A DNA stretch of 8,088 nucleotides from Chryseobacterium sp. UBA6632 (GCA_002455915.1 DKLU01000264.1:18551-26638); one strand, 5' to 3'. Counted from the first letter of the stretch, positions 1 through 5,498 are shown. Notes: generated by a model not told the origin, from the sequence alone. Numbers and translations: made by a program.

Positions 1-511
1 CCAATCCAGCCAGAATTACATTCAGAATATTTTGAGTTTTAATGAATTTTATAAACTGCCATAAAGAAAATATGATAAATCCCGTTAAAACCGCATCCGT
101 TCTTACATCATGCGCCGAAAGGATAATCGTTTGCGCCGACAGAAAAATAAGCGAAGCCACGCTTCCCATATTCTTGTTTTCATATAATTGTTCCGTGAGT
201 TTTTTGGTTGAAAAAGCTCCTAAAGCTAAGCACAACAATGCCGGAATTCTGTACGCAATATGATTGATCCCAAACATTTTCATGGAAATGGCCGCCAGCC
301 AAAAATGCATATGCGGTTTGTCCAGATAAGGCGAATCTCCCTTCATAATATTCAGAAAATCGTTCTCCAAAGCCATTCGCATCGCCATTGATGCATGTTG
401 TGCAGAATCGTTCTCCATTAAAGGAATAAACAAACCCGATATATAAACTATTGAAAAACCGATATATAGAAATAAAATTTGACTGGGTGACAGCAGTTGA
501 TTTTGATTCAT
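1..511 (-). CDS. GT-C family membrane glycosyltransferase (ArnT/PMT_2-like), N-terminal part
   Basis: The frame stays open for 170 codons from the ATG at 511 to the left edge, so the C-terminal two thirds or more lie outside. An in-frame TAA about 17 nt upstream of that ATG fixes it as the first possible start. The protein begins MNQNQLLSPSQ, then has a membrane segment at about residues 12-31, and an extracytoplasmic loop with ENDSAQHASMAMRM (33-46) and DKPHMHFW (64-71). This is the pattern of ArnT and other PMT_2 enzymes, where an acidic residue in the first loop and a following (D/E)KP(P/H)xxxW stretch are conserved. Further hydrophobic segments follow at about 85-97 and 115-131. Family members move a sugar from a polyprenyl-phosphate donor to lipid A, protein or another envelope acceptor on the periplasmic face. 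It is divergent from a GtrB/DPM-like enzyme that could make such a donor. The exact sugar and acceptor cannot be told from this fragment. Confidence 0.85.
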   Translation of the reverse strand, partial: MNQNQLLSPSQILFLYIGFSIVYISGLFIPLMENDSAQHASMAMRMALENDFLNIMKGDSPYLDKPHMHFWLAAISMKMFGINHIAYRIPALLCLALGAFSTKKLTEQLYENKNMGSVASLIFLSAQTIILSAHDVRTDAVLTGFIIFSLWQFIKFIKTQNILNVILAGL

Positions 512-581
512 CTGAAAGATAGTTTTTTAGTATTTTTGCAAAAGCATTTCTATGCAAATTTAATAAATCAATATAAACTGA
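512..581. promoter_or_regulatory. Divergent promoter region between the two glycosyltransferase genes
   Basis: Seventy base pairs separate the two divergent starts. On the plus strand TATTTTTG at 531-538 fits the Bacteroidota -7 consensus TAnnTTTG and lies 43 nt before the start at 582. On the minus strand TAAATTTG (562 down to 555) fits the same consensus and lies 43 nt before the start at 511. I do not see a well-spaced -33 TTTG for either one (the best plus-strand candidate, 502-505, is 25 nt away), so these are motif matches only. The symmetrical layout suggests both genes are transcribed from this short region. Confidence 0.4.
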
Positions 582-1535
582 ATGGATCATAATAAATTTT
601 ACTCTCTGGTCATCCCAATGTATAATGAAGAAGGTAATGCCGGACTACTTATCGATCGCATCCGTGAGGCCATGAACGGCTATAATTATGAATTGATTCT
701 GATTGATGATAATTCAAAAGACGGCACTGTGAAAGAAATTAATGATAAAAATGATCCTAGTGTAGTTTTGATCCAGCTGAAAAAAAATTACGGACAAAGT
801 TCTGCCATGATGGCGGGTTTTGATTATGCAACGGGCGATTATGTAATCACGTTGGACGGAGATTTACAGAATGACCCAAGCGATATTCCTGCAATGGTTG
901 ATCTTCTGGACAGCGGAGATTACGATTTGATCGTCGGCAAACGCCAGAAGAGAAAAGATTCTTCTATAAGAACGATTCCTTCAAAAATCGCTAATTTCAT
1001 TATTAAAAGATCAACAAAACTTAATATTTCAGATCAGGGTTGTGCTTTGAAAGTTTTCACTCAGGAAACGGCTAAAGATCTGAATTTATATGGTGAAAAC
1101 CACCGTTTTATCAGTTTAATGGCACATCTTAACGGTGCCAGAATTGCTGAAATGCCGGTAAAACACCACGCAAGACAGTTTGGCGTTTCAAAATACGGAA
1201 TGAACAGAACCTTCAAGGTAATCAACGATCTACTTCTGGTTTTGTTTAATCAAAAATACCTTTCGAAACCTATTTATCTTTTCGGAAACATCGGTTTGGT
1301 CGCTTTTGTTTTAGGAATGCTTATCAATACTTACCTTTTGGTGGTAAAATTAATGGGACACGACATCGGCGGAAGACCTTTATTAATTTTAGGAGTATTG
1401 TTGGCCTTCATCGGAATCCAGTTTTTCACCACAGGAATTATTATTGATATGTTGATGAAAACCTATTATGAATCTCAGAGCAAACGACCTTTCAATATCA
1501 GAAAAATAACAAATTTTGGAGAAATCAAAGCTTAA
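582..1535 (+). CDS. Polyprenol-phosphate glycosyltransferase, GT2 family (GtrB/DPM1/ArnC-like)
   Basis: This 317-residue protein has a cytoplasmic GT-A domain followed by two membrane helices. The N-terminus YSLVIPMYNEEGN (7-19) is the nucleotide-binding start of GT2 enzymes. IDDNSKDGT (41-49) and LDGDLQNDP (91-99, the metal-binding DxD) are intact. The DQGCALKVF (151-159), HRF (174-176) and HARQFGVSKYG (196-206) stretches are typical of the dolichyl/undecaprenyl-phosphate glucose or mannose synthase subgroup. Hydrophobic helices at about 231-256 and 264-291 anchor it, as in GtrB. The family transfers a sugar from a nucleotide sugar to polyprenyl phosphate on the cytoplasmic side. It heads a tight cluster: the next gene begins inside its last codons. 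The sugar (glucose, mannose, Ara4N or other) cannot be read from sequence alone; the family assignment is firm. Confidence 0.93.
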   Translation: MDHNKFYSLVIPMYNEEGNAGLLIDRIREAMNGYNYELILIDDNSKDGTVKEINDKNDPSVVLIQLKKNYGQSSAMMAGFDYATGDYVITLDGDLQNDPSDIPAMVDLLDSGDYDLIVGKRQKRKDSSIRTIPSKIANFIIKRSTKLNISDQGCALKVFTQETAKDLNLYGENHRFISLMAHLNGARIAEMPVKHHARQFGVSKYGMNRTFKVINDLLLVLFNQKYLSKPIYLFGNIGLVAFVLGMLINTYLLVVKLMGHDIGGRPLLILGVLLAFIGIQFFTTGIIIDMLMKTYYESQSKRPFNIRKITNFGEIKA

Positions 1536-2379
1536 AAAACTTCTGATCAATGCGGTAAAAATTCTGGTCAGCGTTGCCTTATTGTATTTTGTTTTCAAAA
1601 AAATACCGTTTCGAGATGTTGCCCAACTTTGGTCGACTTTACATGTCGGGTACGTTATTTTGGCAGCAATTTTCTTTTTAGCATCACAGGTTTTATCTAC
1701 AAAAAGACTTGAATTCTATTTCAATTCTAATGATTTCAACTTGAGCTTCAGAAGTAATTTGGAACTTTATTTTTTAGGAATGTTCTATAATTTTTTCATT
1801 CCCGGCGGAATTGGCGGCGATGCTTACAAAGTGTATATTCTGAATAAAAAATTCGGATGGGGCGCAAAAAAAATTACGTCTGCTCTTTTCAACGATCGGT
1901 TAAGTGGCCTTTTAGCAATCTGTGTCCTGATTTTAGTTTCAGCAGCATTTTTGTTTGAAACACAATGGCTTGGGCTTATTATCGTTTTGCTGTTGGCAGG
2001 AATTGCATTTACCTATTTCCTAACCAAAAAATTATTTTCCACCTATACCGGAATTTTCTTTAAAACCTTTTCAATATCAATCATTATTCAGCTTTTACAG
2101 GTAATTTGCTTTATTTTGATCATGAAAAGCTTAGGTATGAATGATAATTTCACAATCTACACCGTTACCTTTTTAGGAAGCTCTGTATTGAGTCTTATCT
2201 CTTTTGCAGGAATCGGAGTCAGAGAGATGTTGTTTCTCCAAGCTTCAAAATATTTTGATTTTAATGCTTCAATTTCGGTTTCAGCATCTTTACTTTTTAC
2301 GGTAATTACCGCATTTTTTTCTTTTTTTGGAATCTTATTCCAATTGAGAAAGCTAAATTTAAAACTTACAGAAAAATAA
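1516..2379 (+). CDS. Flippase-like/LPG_synthase_TM family integral membrane protein (YbhN/AglD-like)
   Basis: The 287-residue polytopic membrane protein matches the UPF0104/LPG_synthase_TM family. Diagnostic stretches are FIPGGIGGDAYKVYIL (94-109), then SALFNDRLSGLLA (122-134), and near the C-terminus SFAGIGVREMLFL (229-241). About seven or eight hydrophobic helices are visible, from residues 12-27 to 255-275. No cytoplasmic aminoacyl-transfer (MprF C-terminal) domain is present, so it is unlikely to be a full lysyl-phosphatidylglycerol synthase. The start is TTG at 1516: it gives the basic lead MEKSKLKK before helix 1, and there is no in-frame ATG until about codon 89, after helix 2. It overlaps the upstream glycosyltransferase by 20 bp, which suggests translational coupling. 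In archaea and many bacteria relatives sit beside DPM-like glycosyltransferases; a role in presenting or flipping a lipid-linked sugar is inference, not shown here. Confidence 0.88.
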   Translation: MEKSKLKKLLINAVKILVSVALLYFVFKKIPFRDVAQLWSTLHVGYVILAAIFFLASQVLSTKRLEFYFNSNDFNLSFRSNLELYFLGMFYNFFIPGGIGGDAYKVYILNKKFGWGAKKITSALFNDRLSGLLAICVLILVSAAFLFETQWLGLIIVLLLAGIAFTYFLTKKLFSTYTGIFFKTFSISIIIQLLQVICFILIMKSLGMNDNFTIYTVTFLGSSVLSLISFAGIGVREMLFLQASKYFDFNASISVSASLLFTVITAFFSFFGILFQLRKLNLKLTEK

Positions 2380-2380
2380 C

Positions 2381-3091
2381 ATGAATTTTATAAAAAATAA
2401 TCTGGCCAATGCTTTAACCTTAGGAAATCTCTTTGCAGGCTGCGTGGGAGCCATTCATTTGATTCTTGGAGACTATCAAACTACGGCAATCTGCCTGATT
2501 TTATCCTCAATTTTTGATTTTTTCGACGGTTTTGTGGCAAGAGCAGTAAAATCCAATTCAAATTTAGGGCTCCAGCTAGATTCTTTGGCAGATATGGTAA
2601 GTTTTGGGGTCATTCCAGGATTAACGATGCTTAAAGCCCTAGAACCTTTTGGAAGTGAGATTTTTGGAATTAATTTATTTTTCGAAATTAAATATATTGG
2701 TTTAATTGTTACTGTATTTTCATGTTTAAGATTGGCCATTTTTAATATTGATGAAGAGCAGAGATATTATTTTAAAGGCTTAAATACACCAACGAACACT
2801 GTTTTGTTGTTTGGATTATATTATGCTTTTAAAGAAATGACTGCCTTTAGTTTTCTATTTGAAAGCGCTCCCCTACTGATTGCATTAACCATCCTTACAT
2901 CATGGCTTCTGATAAGTCCGGTAAAAATGATGGCCATGAAATTTAAATCTAAAAAACTACAGGATAATTATTCCAAAATCGTACTTTTAGGAGGCGGAAT
3001 TGCTATTTTAGCGATATTCCAGATCGTGGGAATTCCGATGCTTGTCATTTATTATATATTAGTATCAATTATATTTCAGAAACAGCTGTAA
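2381..3091 (+). CDS. pssA: CDP-diacylglycerol-serine O-phosphatidyltransferase
   Basis: This 236-residue membrane enzyme joins CDP-diacylglycerol and L-serine to make phosphatidylserine, the precursor of phosphatidylethanolamine. The full CDP-alcohol phosphatidyltransferase signature D-x2-D-G-x2-A-R-x8-G-x3-D-x3-D is present with D46, D49, G50, A53, R54, G63, D67 and D71. The downstream LRLAIFN (116-122) and FKGLNTP (131-137) stretches point to the PssA branch (type II, membrane-bound) rather than PgsA. Several hydrophobic helices follow, and the length is normal for flavobacterial PssA. The ATG lies one nucleotide after the stop of the preceding gene, so it is almost surely co-transcribed with the glycosyltransferase and flippase-like genes. 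No intrinsic terminator is evident directly after its stop. Function is well supported; the biological reason for the linkage to glycosylation genes is not. Confidence 0.93.
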   Translation: MNFIKNNLANALTLGNLFAGCVGAIHLILGDYQTTAICLILSSIFDFFDGFVARAVKSNSNLGLQLDSLADMVSFGVIPGLTMLKALEPFGSEIFGINLFFEIKYIGLIVTVFSCLRLAIFNIDEEQRYYFKGLNTPTNTVLLFGLYYAFKEMTAFSFLFESAPLLIALTILTSWLLISPVKMMAMKFKSKKLQDNYSKIVLLGGGIAILAIFQIVGIPMLVIYYILVSIIFQKQL

Positions 3092-3155
3092 TGGCTGGGA
3101 GATGAATGAGGGGAGCATGAAGTTTTTCCCTGAAAACATTTTCAAATTATCAGAA

Positions 3156-3920
3156 ATGAACTTAAAACTACATAAACCTCTTTGTATCTTTGATTTAGAA
3201 ACAACAGGAACCAATATCGGAAAAGACAGAATTGTTGAAATCTGTATTTTAAAGGTAAATCCTGATGCATCGAGAGAAAGCAAAACATGGAAAGTAAACC
3301 CTGAAATGGCGATTCCGAAGGAAAGCAGCGATATTCACGGGATTTATGATGAAGACGTGAAAGATGCACCTACTTTCAAAGAAATTGCATCTAAAGTAAT
3401 GGAAATGATTGCCGGTACCGATTTGGGAGGTTTTAATTCAAACAGATTCGATGTTCCTTTGTTGGCAGAGGAATTATTGAGAGTAGGAATGGATTTTGAT
3501 TTGAGTAAATTCAAATTGGTGGATGCTCAGACGATTTTCCATAAAAAAGAGCCTAGAAACTTAGGTGCTGCCTATCAGTTTTACTGTGGAAAAACCTTGG
3601 AAAATGCACATTCGGCTGAAGCAGATGTGATGGCTACTTTTGAGGTTTTAGATGCTCAAATTGGGAAATATGATGATATTCCGAATGAAATTGCAGCATT
3701 AAGTGAATTTACATTCCATAATAAAAATGCAGATTTAGCAGGATTTATAGGGTTTAATGATAAAAACGAAGAAGTTTTCAACTTCGGTAAATATAAAGGA
3801 CAGGCAGTAAAAGCTGTTTTTCAAAAAGATTTGGGATATTTCGGATGGTTGCAAAATGCCGATTTCCCTCTTTACACGAAAAAAGTTTTAACTAAAATTC
3901 AACTTTCAAGTAAATTTTAA
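3156..3920 (+). CDS. DEDDh 3'-5' exonuclease (DnaQ/ExoX-like)
   Basis: From the ATG at 3156 the protein has 254 residues and starts MNLKLHKPLCIFDLETTG. The RNase T/DnaQ fold is complete: D13 and E15 in motif I (FDLETTG), D99 in motif II (NSNRFD), and H152 plus D157 in motif III (HSAEAD), so all DEDDh residues are present. Residues about 205-245 (FNFGKYKGQAVKAVF then GYFGWLQ) resemble the small C-terminal module of exodeoxyribonuclease X-like proteins. It should degrade single-stranded DNA or RNA from the 3' end in repair or RNA turnover; it is not fused to a polymerase and lacks UvrC-like or BRCT parts. An upstream ATG at 3102 would add 18 residues, but that lead is encoded by a G-rich stretch like a repeat elsewhere in the window and does not look like exonuclease, so I prefer 3156. 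The next gene follows after 3 nt. Confidence 0.9.
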   Translation: MNLKLHKPLCIFDLETTGTNIGKDRIVEICILKVNPDASRESKTWKVNPEMAIPKESSDIHGIYDEDVKDAPTFKEIASKVMEMIAGTDLGGFNSNRFDVPLLAEELLRVGMDFDLSKFKLVDAQTIFHKKEPRNLGAAYQFYCGKTLENAHSAEADVMATFEVLDAQIGKYDDIPNEIAALSEFTFHNKNADLAGFIGFNDKNEEVFNFGKYKGQAVKAVFQKDLGYFGWLQNADFPLYTKKVLTKIQLSSKF

Positions 3921-3923
3921 AAT

Positions 3924-4322
3924 ATGAGCGAGCTGGTTAAATTCAAATTTTACGAAACGGCTCTTCAGGCCAACAGAGACAAGCAGATTTTGGCTGAAAA
4001 CGGCATCAACAGCTTCATTGCAAACGAACAGCTGATTCAGTCGGATTGGCTGCTTTCTCAGGCTGTGGGTGGCATTCAGCTGCAGGTTTTCGATGAAGAT
4101 TTGGAGAAAGCTAAAAAAGTATTGGAAGACTACAAAGAGAATGAAGAATTTTCTCTGGAAGTAGAACATACAATTGAGAATCCGGAATTCGATTTTGTTT
4201 GTCCGAAATGTGGTTCCAATCATATTTATAGAGACGATAGCGCAACGAGCTTCTTTGGTGTTTCTATTTTGAAAAGCCACAAGTTTATCTGTTACTACTG
4301 TGGAAATGAGTTTGTGCATTAA
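3924..4322 (+). CDS. DUF2007-like protein with C-terminal zinc ribbon
   Basis: This is a 132-residue soluble protein. Residues about 4-70 (VKFKFYETALQANRDKQIL, then GGIQLQVFDEDLEKAKKVL) look like the DUF2007 fold, a small ferredoxin-like domain once labelled putative signal-transducing protein: an N-terminal strand, a helix rich in A/L/E, the V-GG-I-LQV strand, and a final helix that ends in VLEDY. Residues 93-126 form a zinc ribbon with C93-x2-C96 (CPKC) and C123-x2-C126 (CYYC), 26 residues apart. The function is unknown; the zinc ribbon would suit nucleic-acid or protein binding, which agrees loosely with the exonuclease 3 nt upstream in the same operon. Domain naming is from pattern memory; the four-cysteine zinc site is seen directly. 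Confidence 0.8.
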   Translation: MSELVKFKFYETALQANRDKQILAENGINSFIANEQLIQSDWLLSQAVGGIQLQVFDEDLEKAKKVLEDYKENEEFSLEVEHTIENPEFDFVCPKCGSNHIYRDDSATSFFGVSILKSHKFICYYCGNEFVH

Positions 4323-4346
4323 TTAACGAGGTAATTGTGAATTGTG

Positions 4347-4366
4347 AATTTTGCTTCGCAAATGAA
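4347..4366 (+). repeat. Short hairpin repeat, copy 1
   Basis: The 20-mer AATTTTGCTTCGCAAATGAA contains the hairpin TTTGC-TTC-GCAAA. A second copy at 4575-4594 differs at one base (A to G at position 16) and is also preceded by T-rich/GTGA-like sequence. Copy 1 is preceded by a tandem ATTGTGA duplication at 4334-4347. Confidence 0.7.
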
Positions 4367-4375
4367 CAGTATATC

Positions 4376-4453
4376 TGTCATCCTGAAAGGATCTAAACGT
4401 AGTATTAGAAATATAATTTGTAAGATTCGTGCCTAGATCCTTTCAGGATGACA
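4376..4453. repeat. Perfect 20-bp inverted repeat around a 38-nt spacer
   Basis: The left arm TGTCATCCTGAAAGGATCTA (4376-4395) is the exact reverse complement of the right arm TAGATCCTTTCAGGATGACA (4434-4453). Each arm itself contains the short palindrome CCTGAAAGG (CCT/AGG around GAA). The 38-nt spacer is AT-rich and carries no gene. As RNA it would form a 20-bp stem, and it could act as a terminator-like or stabilising 3' structure for the exonuclease-DUF2007 transcript ending at 4322. Alternatively it is two copies of a GTCATCCTGAAAGGATC-type intergenic repeat placed head to head. Confidence 0.85.
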
Positions 4454-4497
4454 AACTTTCTGGTTATTACAAAATATTGAAATGACAGAGAATAATT

Positions 4498-4548
4498 CCC
4501 CTTCTCTGGAGGGGTGGCGAAAATTCGAAAGAATTTTTGACGGGGTGG
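4498..4548 (+). repeat. GGGGTGG-bounded hairpin repeat
   Basis: CCCCT (4498-4502) can pair with AGGGG (4510-4514). Then GGGGTGG at 4511-4517 and again at 4542-4548 flanks a hairpin with stem AAAATTC (4520-4526), tetraloop GAAA and stem GAATTTT (4531-4537). Elements of the pattern 'CCCCT..GGAGGGGTGGC.....GACGGGGTGGTTTT' are, from memory, widespread intergenic repeats in Bacteroidota. A copy number cannot be checked here. Confidence 0.6.
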
Positions 4549-4574
4549 TTTTGCAAGGTGAATCATAAATGGTA

Positions 4575-4594
4575 AATTTTGCTTCGCAAGTGAA
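4575..4594 (+). repeat. Short hairpin repeat, copy 2
   Basis: This 20-mer matches the copy at 4347-4366 at 19 of 20 positions, in the same orientation, 228 bp away. It keeps the TTTGC-TTC-GCAA stem, so the hairpin core is preserved, and the single difference lies just outside the central stem. Confidence 0.7.
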
Positions 4595-4653
4595 TTTTTA
4601 AGCCATATTAAAAATTAACTATTCACTCGAAGAAATTGACAATTGACATTCAT

Positions 4654-4729
4654 AGCCCCGATTGCAGCGACATCCTTTTGTGCAGCGCAGCGGAACAAAA
4701 GATACAGCGGAAAGCGGGAAAAAGCTCCT
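4654..4729 (+). ncRNA. Structured intergenic element, possible Flavo-1-type RNA
   Basis: The element opens with AGCCCCGATTGCAGCGACAT and closes with CAGCGGAAAGCGGGAAAAAG followed by CTCCT. Nested pairing is visible: AGC (4654-4656) with GCT (4724-4726), CCCG (4657-4660) with CGGG (4715-4718), an asymmetric internal loop that holds GCAGCG on one side and ACAGCGGAAAG on the other, and a terminal stem ATCCTTTTGT (4672-4681) with ACAAAAGAT (4695-4703) that has one bulged C. The layout 'GCCC-GAT..AGCG-ATCCTTTT-hairpin-AAAAGAT.AGCGGAAAGC-GGG..GCTCC' recurs in flavobacterial genomes and, from memory, resembles the Flavo-1 RNA motif. The Rfam identity is not verified. Strand follows the orientation in which the pattern reads; the function of the class is unknown. 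Confidence 0.5.
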
Positions 4730-4801
4730 AAAAAAAATAAAAGTCAGAAGATGGAAGTTGGGAGTTTTCTCTCATTGAGCATAAAAAATTATTAAATAAT
4801 C

Positions 4802-4818
4802 GCGAGATGGCTTCTCGC
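4802..4818. repeat. GCGAGA hairpin next to the FAH-family start, fragment of a GTCATTGCGAG-type repeat
   Basis: GCGAGA (4802-4807) pairs with TCTCGC (4813-4818) around the loop TGGCT, ending 16 nt before the ATG at 4835. Read on the minus strand, 4826 to 4801 gives TGTCATTGCGAGAAGCCATC then TCGCG, which matches the start of the common GTCATTGCGAG..GAAGC.ATCTCG intergenic palindrome seen in many bacteria. The hairpin occupies the position of the 5' untranslated region of the downstream gene and may affect its translation. Confidence 0.6.
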
Positions 4819-4834
4819 AATGACATATAAAATT

Positions 4835-5440
4835 ATGAAAATAATCTGTATAGGAAGAAATTACAGCGAACACGCGAAAGAATTAGGAAATGAGATCCCT
4901 GAGAAACCGGTGATCTTTATGAAGCCTGATACGGCAGTTTTGAAAGGAAATGATTTTTATATTCCTGAATTTTCTAACGATGTTCATTATGAACTGGAAG
5001 TGGTAATAAAAATTTCGAAAGGCGGAAAATATATTCAGAAAGAAACGGCTCACAAACATTATGAAGAAATTGGGCTTGGAATAGATTTTACGGCCAGAGG
5101 TCTTCAAAGTGAATTGAAATCTAAAGGTTTGCCTTGGGAACTGGCGAAAGGTTTTGACGGTTCTGCCGTAGTTGGAAATTTCTTTAAAAAGGAAAATTAT
5201 AACCTGGAATCGCTTAATTTCTCATTATTGAAAAACAAAGAGAAGGTTCAGGATGGAAATACAAAAGATATGATCTTTACCGTTGATGATATCATTGCTT
5301 TTGTTTCGCAATATTTTACCTTGAGAGTGGGTGACCTTATTTTTACAGGAACGCCAAAAGGGGTTGGAAAGGTAGATGAAAATGATATTTTGGAAGCTTA
5401 TCTTGAGGATGAAAAAATTCTGGATATTCGAATTTTATAG
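4835..5440 (+). CDS. Fumarylacetoacetate hydrolase (FAH) family protein, FAHD1-like
   Basis: From ATG 4835 the protein has 201 residues and starts MKIICIGRNYSEHAKELG, the normal N-terminus of short FAH-family enzymes. FMKPDTAV (28-35) and the metal-binding HYELE (51-55, with E53 and E55), D84 in GLGIDFTAR, K105 in WELAKGFD and the C-terminal FTGTPKGVG (170-178) are all present. So the catalytic core looks intact. The family cleaves or decarboxylates 2-oxo acids with Mg2+ or Mn2+: acylpyruvate hydrolysis, oxaloacetate decarboxylation or related aromatic-catabolism steps. No catabolic neighbours are present, so the FAHD1-like 'housekeeping' type is more likely than a pathway-specific enzyme. 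An ATG at 4820 is in frame but lies inside a repeat (CAATGACAT), so the five extra residues MTYKI are probably not native. The exact substrate is unknown. Confidence 0.88.
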   Translation: MKIICIGRNYSEHAKELGNEIPEKPVIFMKPDTAVLKGNDFYIPEFSNDVHYELEVVIKISKGGKYIQKETAHKHYEEIGLGIDFTARGLQSELKSKGLPWELAKGFDGSAVVGNFFKKENYNLESLNFSLLKNKEKVQDGNTKDMIFTVDDIIAFVSQYFTLRVGDLIFTGTPKGVGKVDENDILEAYLEDEKILDIRIL

Positions 5441-5456
5441 GTAATTAGACCTCTGC

Positions 5457-5480
5457 TTTGGCATAATTTTCCTATCTTTA
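5457..5480 (+). promoter_or_regulatory. Candidate promoter of the universal stress protein gene
   Basis: Between the FAH-family stop and the next ATG (58 bp) lie TTTG at 5457-5460 and TATCTTTA at 5473-5480. The latter differs from the Bacteroidota -7 box TAnnTTTG at the last base, and the 12-nt spacing is shorter than the usual spacing of about 17-23 nt. AAAGG at 5492-5496 is a weak purine-rich site only 2 nt from the ATG. A promoter here is plausible but the motif match is poor; read-through from the upstream gene is the alternative, because no terminator lies between them. Confidence 0.25.
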
Positions 5481-5498
5481 GTAAACAAAATAAAGGTT

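Larger units (their letters stand above)
4323..4834. other. Gene-free repeat mosaic between the DUF2007 gene and the FAH-family gene
   Basis: This 512-bp stretch has no credible coding region on either strand. It is built of short, mostly palindromic units placed one after another: tandem ATTGTGA (4334-4347), a TTTGC-TTC-GCAAA hairpin unit (copy 1 at 4347-4366, copy 2 at 4575-4594), a perfect 20-bp inverted repeat (4376-4453), a GGGGTGG-bounded hairpin (4511-4548), tandem ATTGACA (4635-4648), a structured RNA-like element (about 4654-4729), a G-rich tract (4741-4765) and a GCGAGA hairpin (4802-4818). Units of this style are common in Chryseobacterium-type intergenic DNA. No clear -33/-7 promoter for the downstream gene is visible in it. 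Confidence 0.75.

Noticed and set aside
42..263. Plus-strand open frame of 73 codons
   Set aside because: It lies antisense inside the GT-C glycosyltransferase coding region and shows no family features.
180..590. Minus-strand open frame of 136 codons over the left-edge gene
   Set aside because: It is out of frame with the GT-C glycosyltransferase that reads from 511 to 1, which has clear family motifs; the other frame gives a low-complexity product without recognisable domains.
3906..4319. Minus-strand open frame of 137 codons opposite the DUF2007-like gene
   Set aside because: The plus strand holds an intact zinc ribbon and a coherent operon position; the antisense product is a phenylalanine-rich shadow.
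4820..4834. ATG at 4820 as the start of the FAH-family gene
   Set aside because: It sits in the repeat sequence CAATGACAT, and the family's usual N-terminus (MKIICIGRNY) begins at 4835.
4323..4834. CRISPR array or attachment site in the repeat-rich region
   Set aside because: The repeats are of different types and spacing, there are no regular spacers, and no cas gene, integrase or tRNA is present.
5456..5475. Sigma-54 promoter at TTTGGCATAATTTTCC
   Set aside because: The TGGCA half fits, but the -12 GC element at the required distance is absent.
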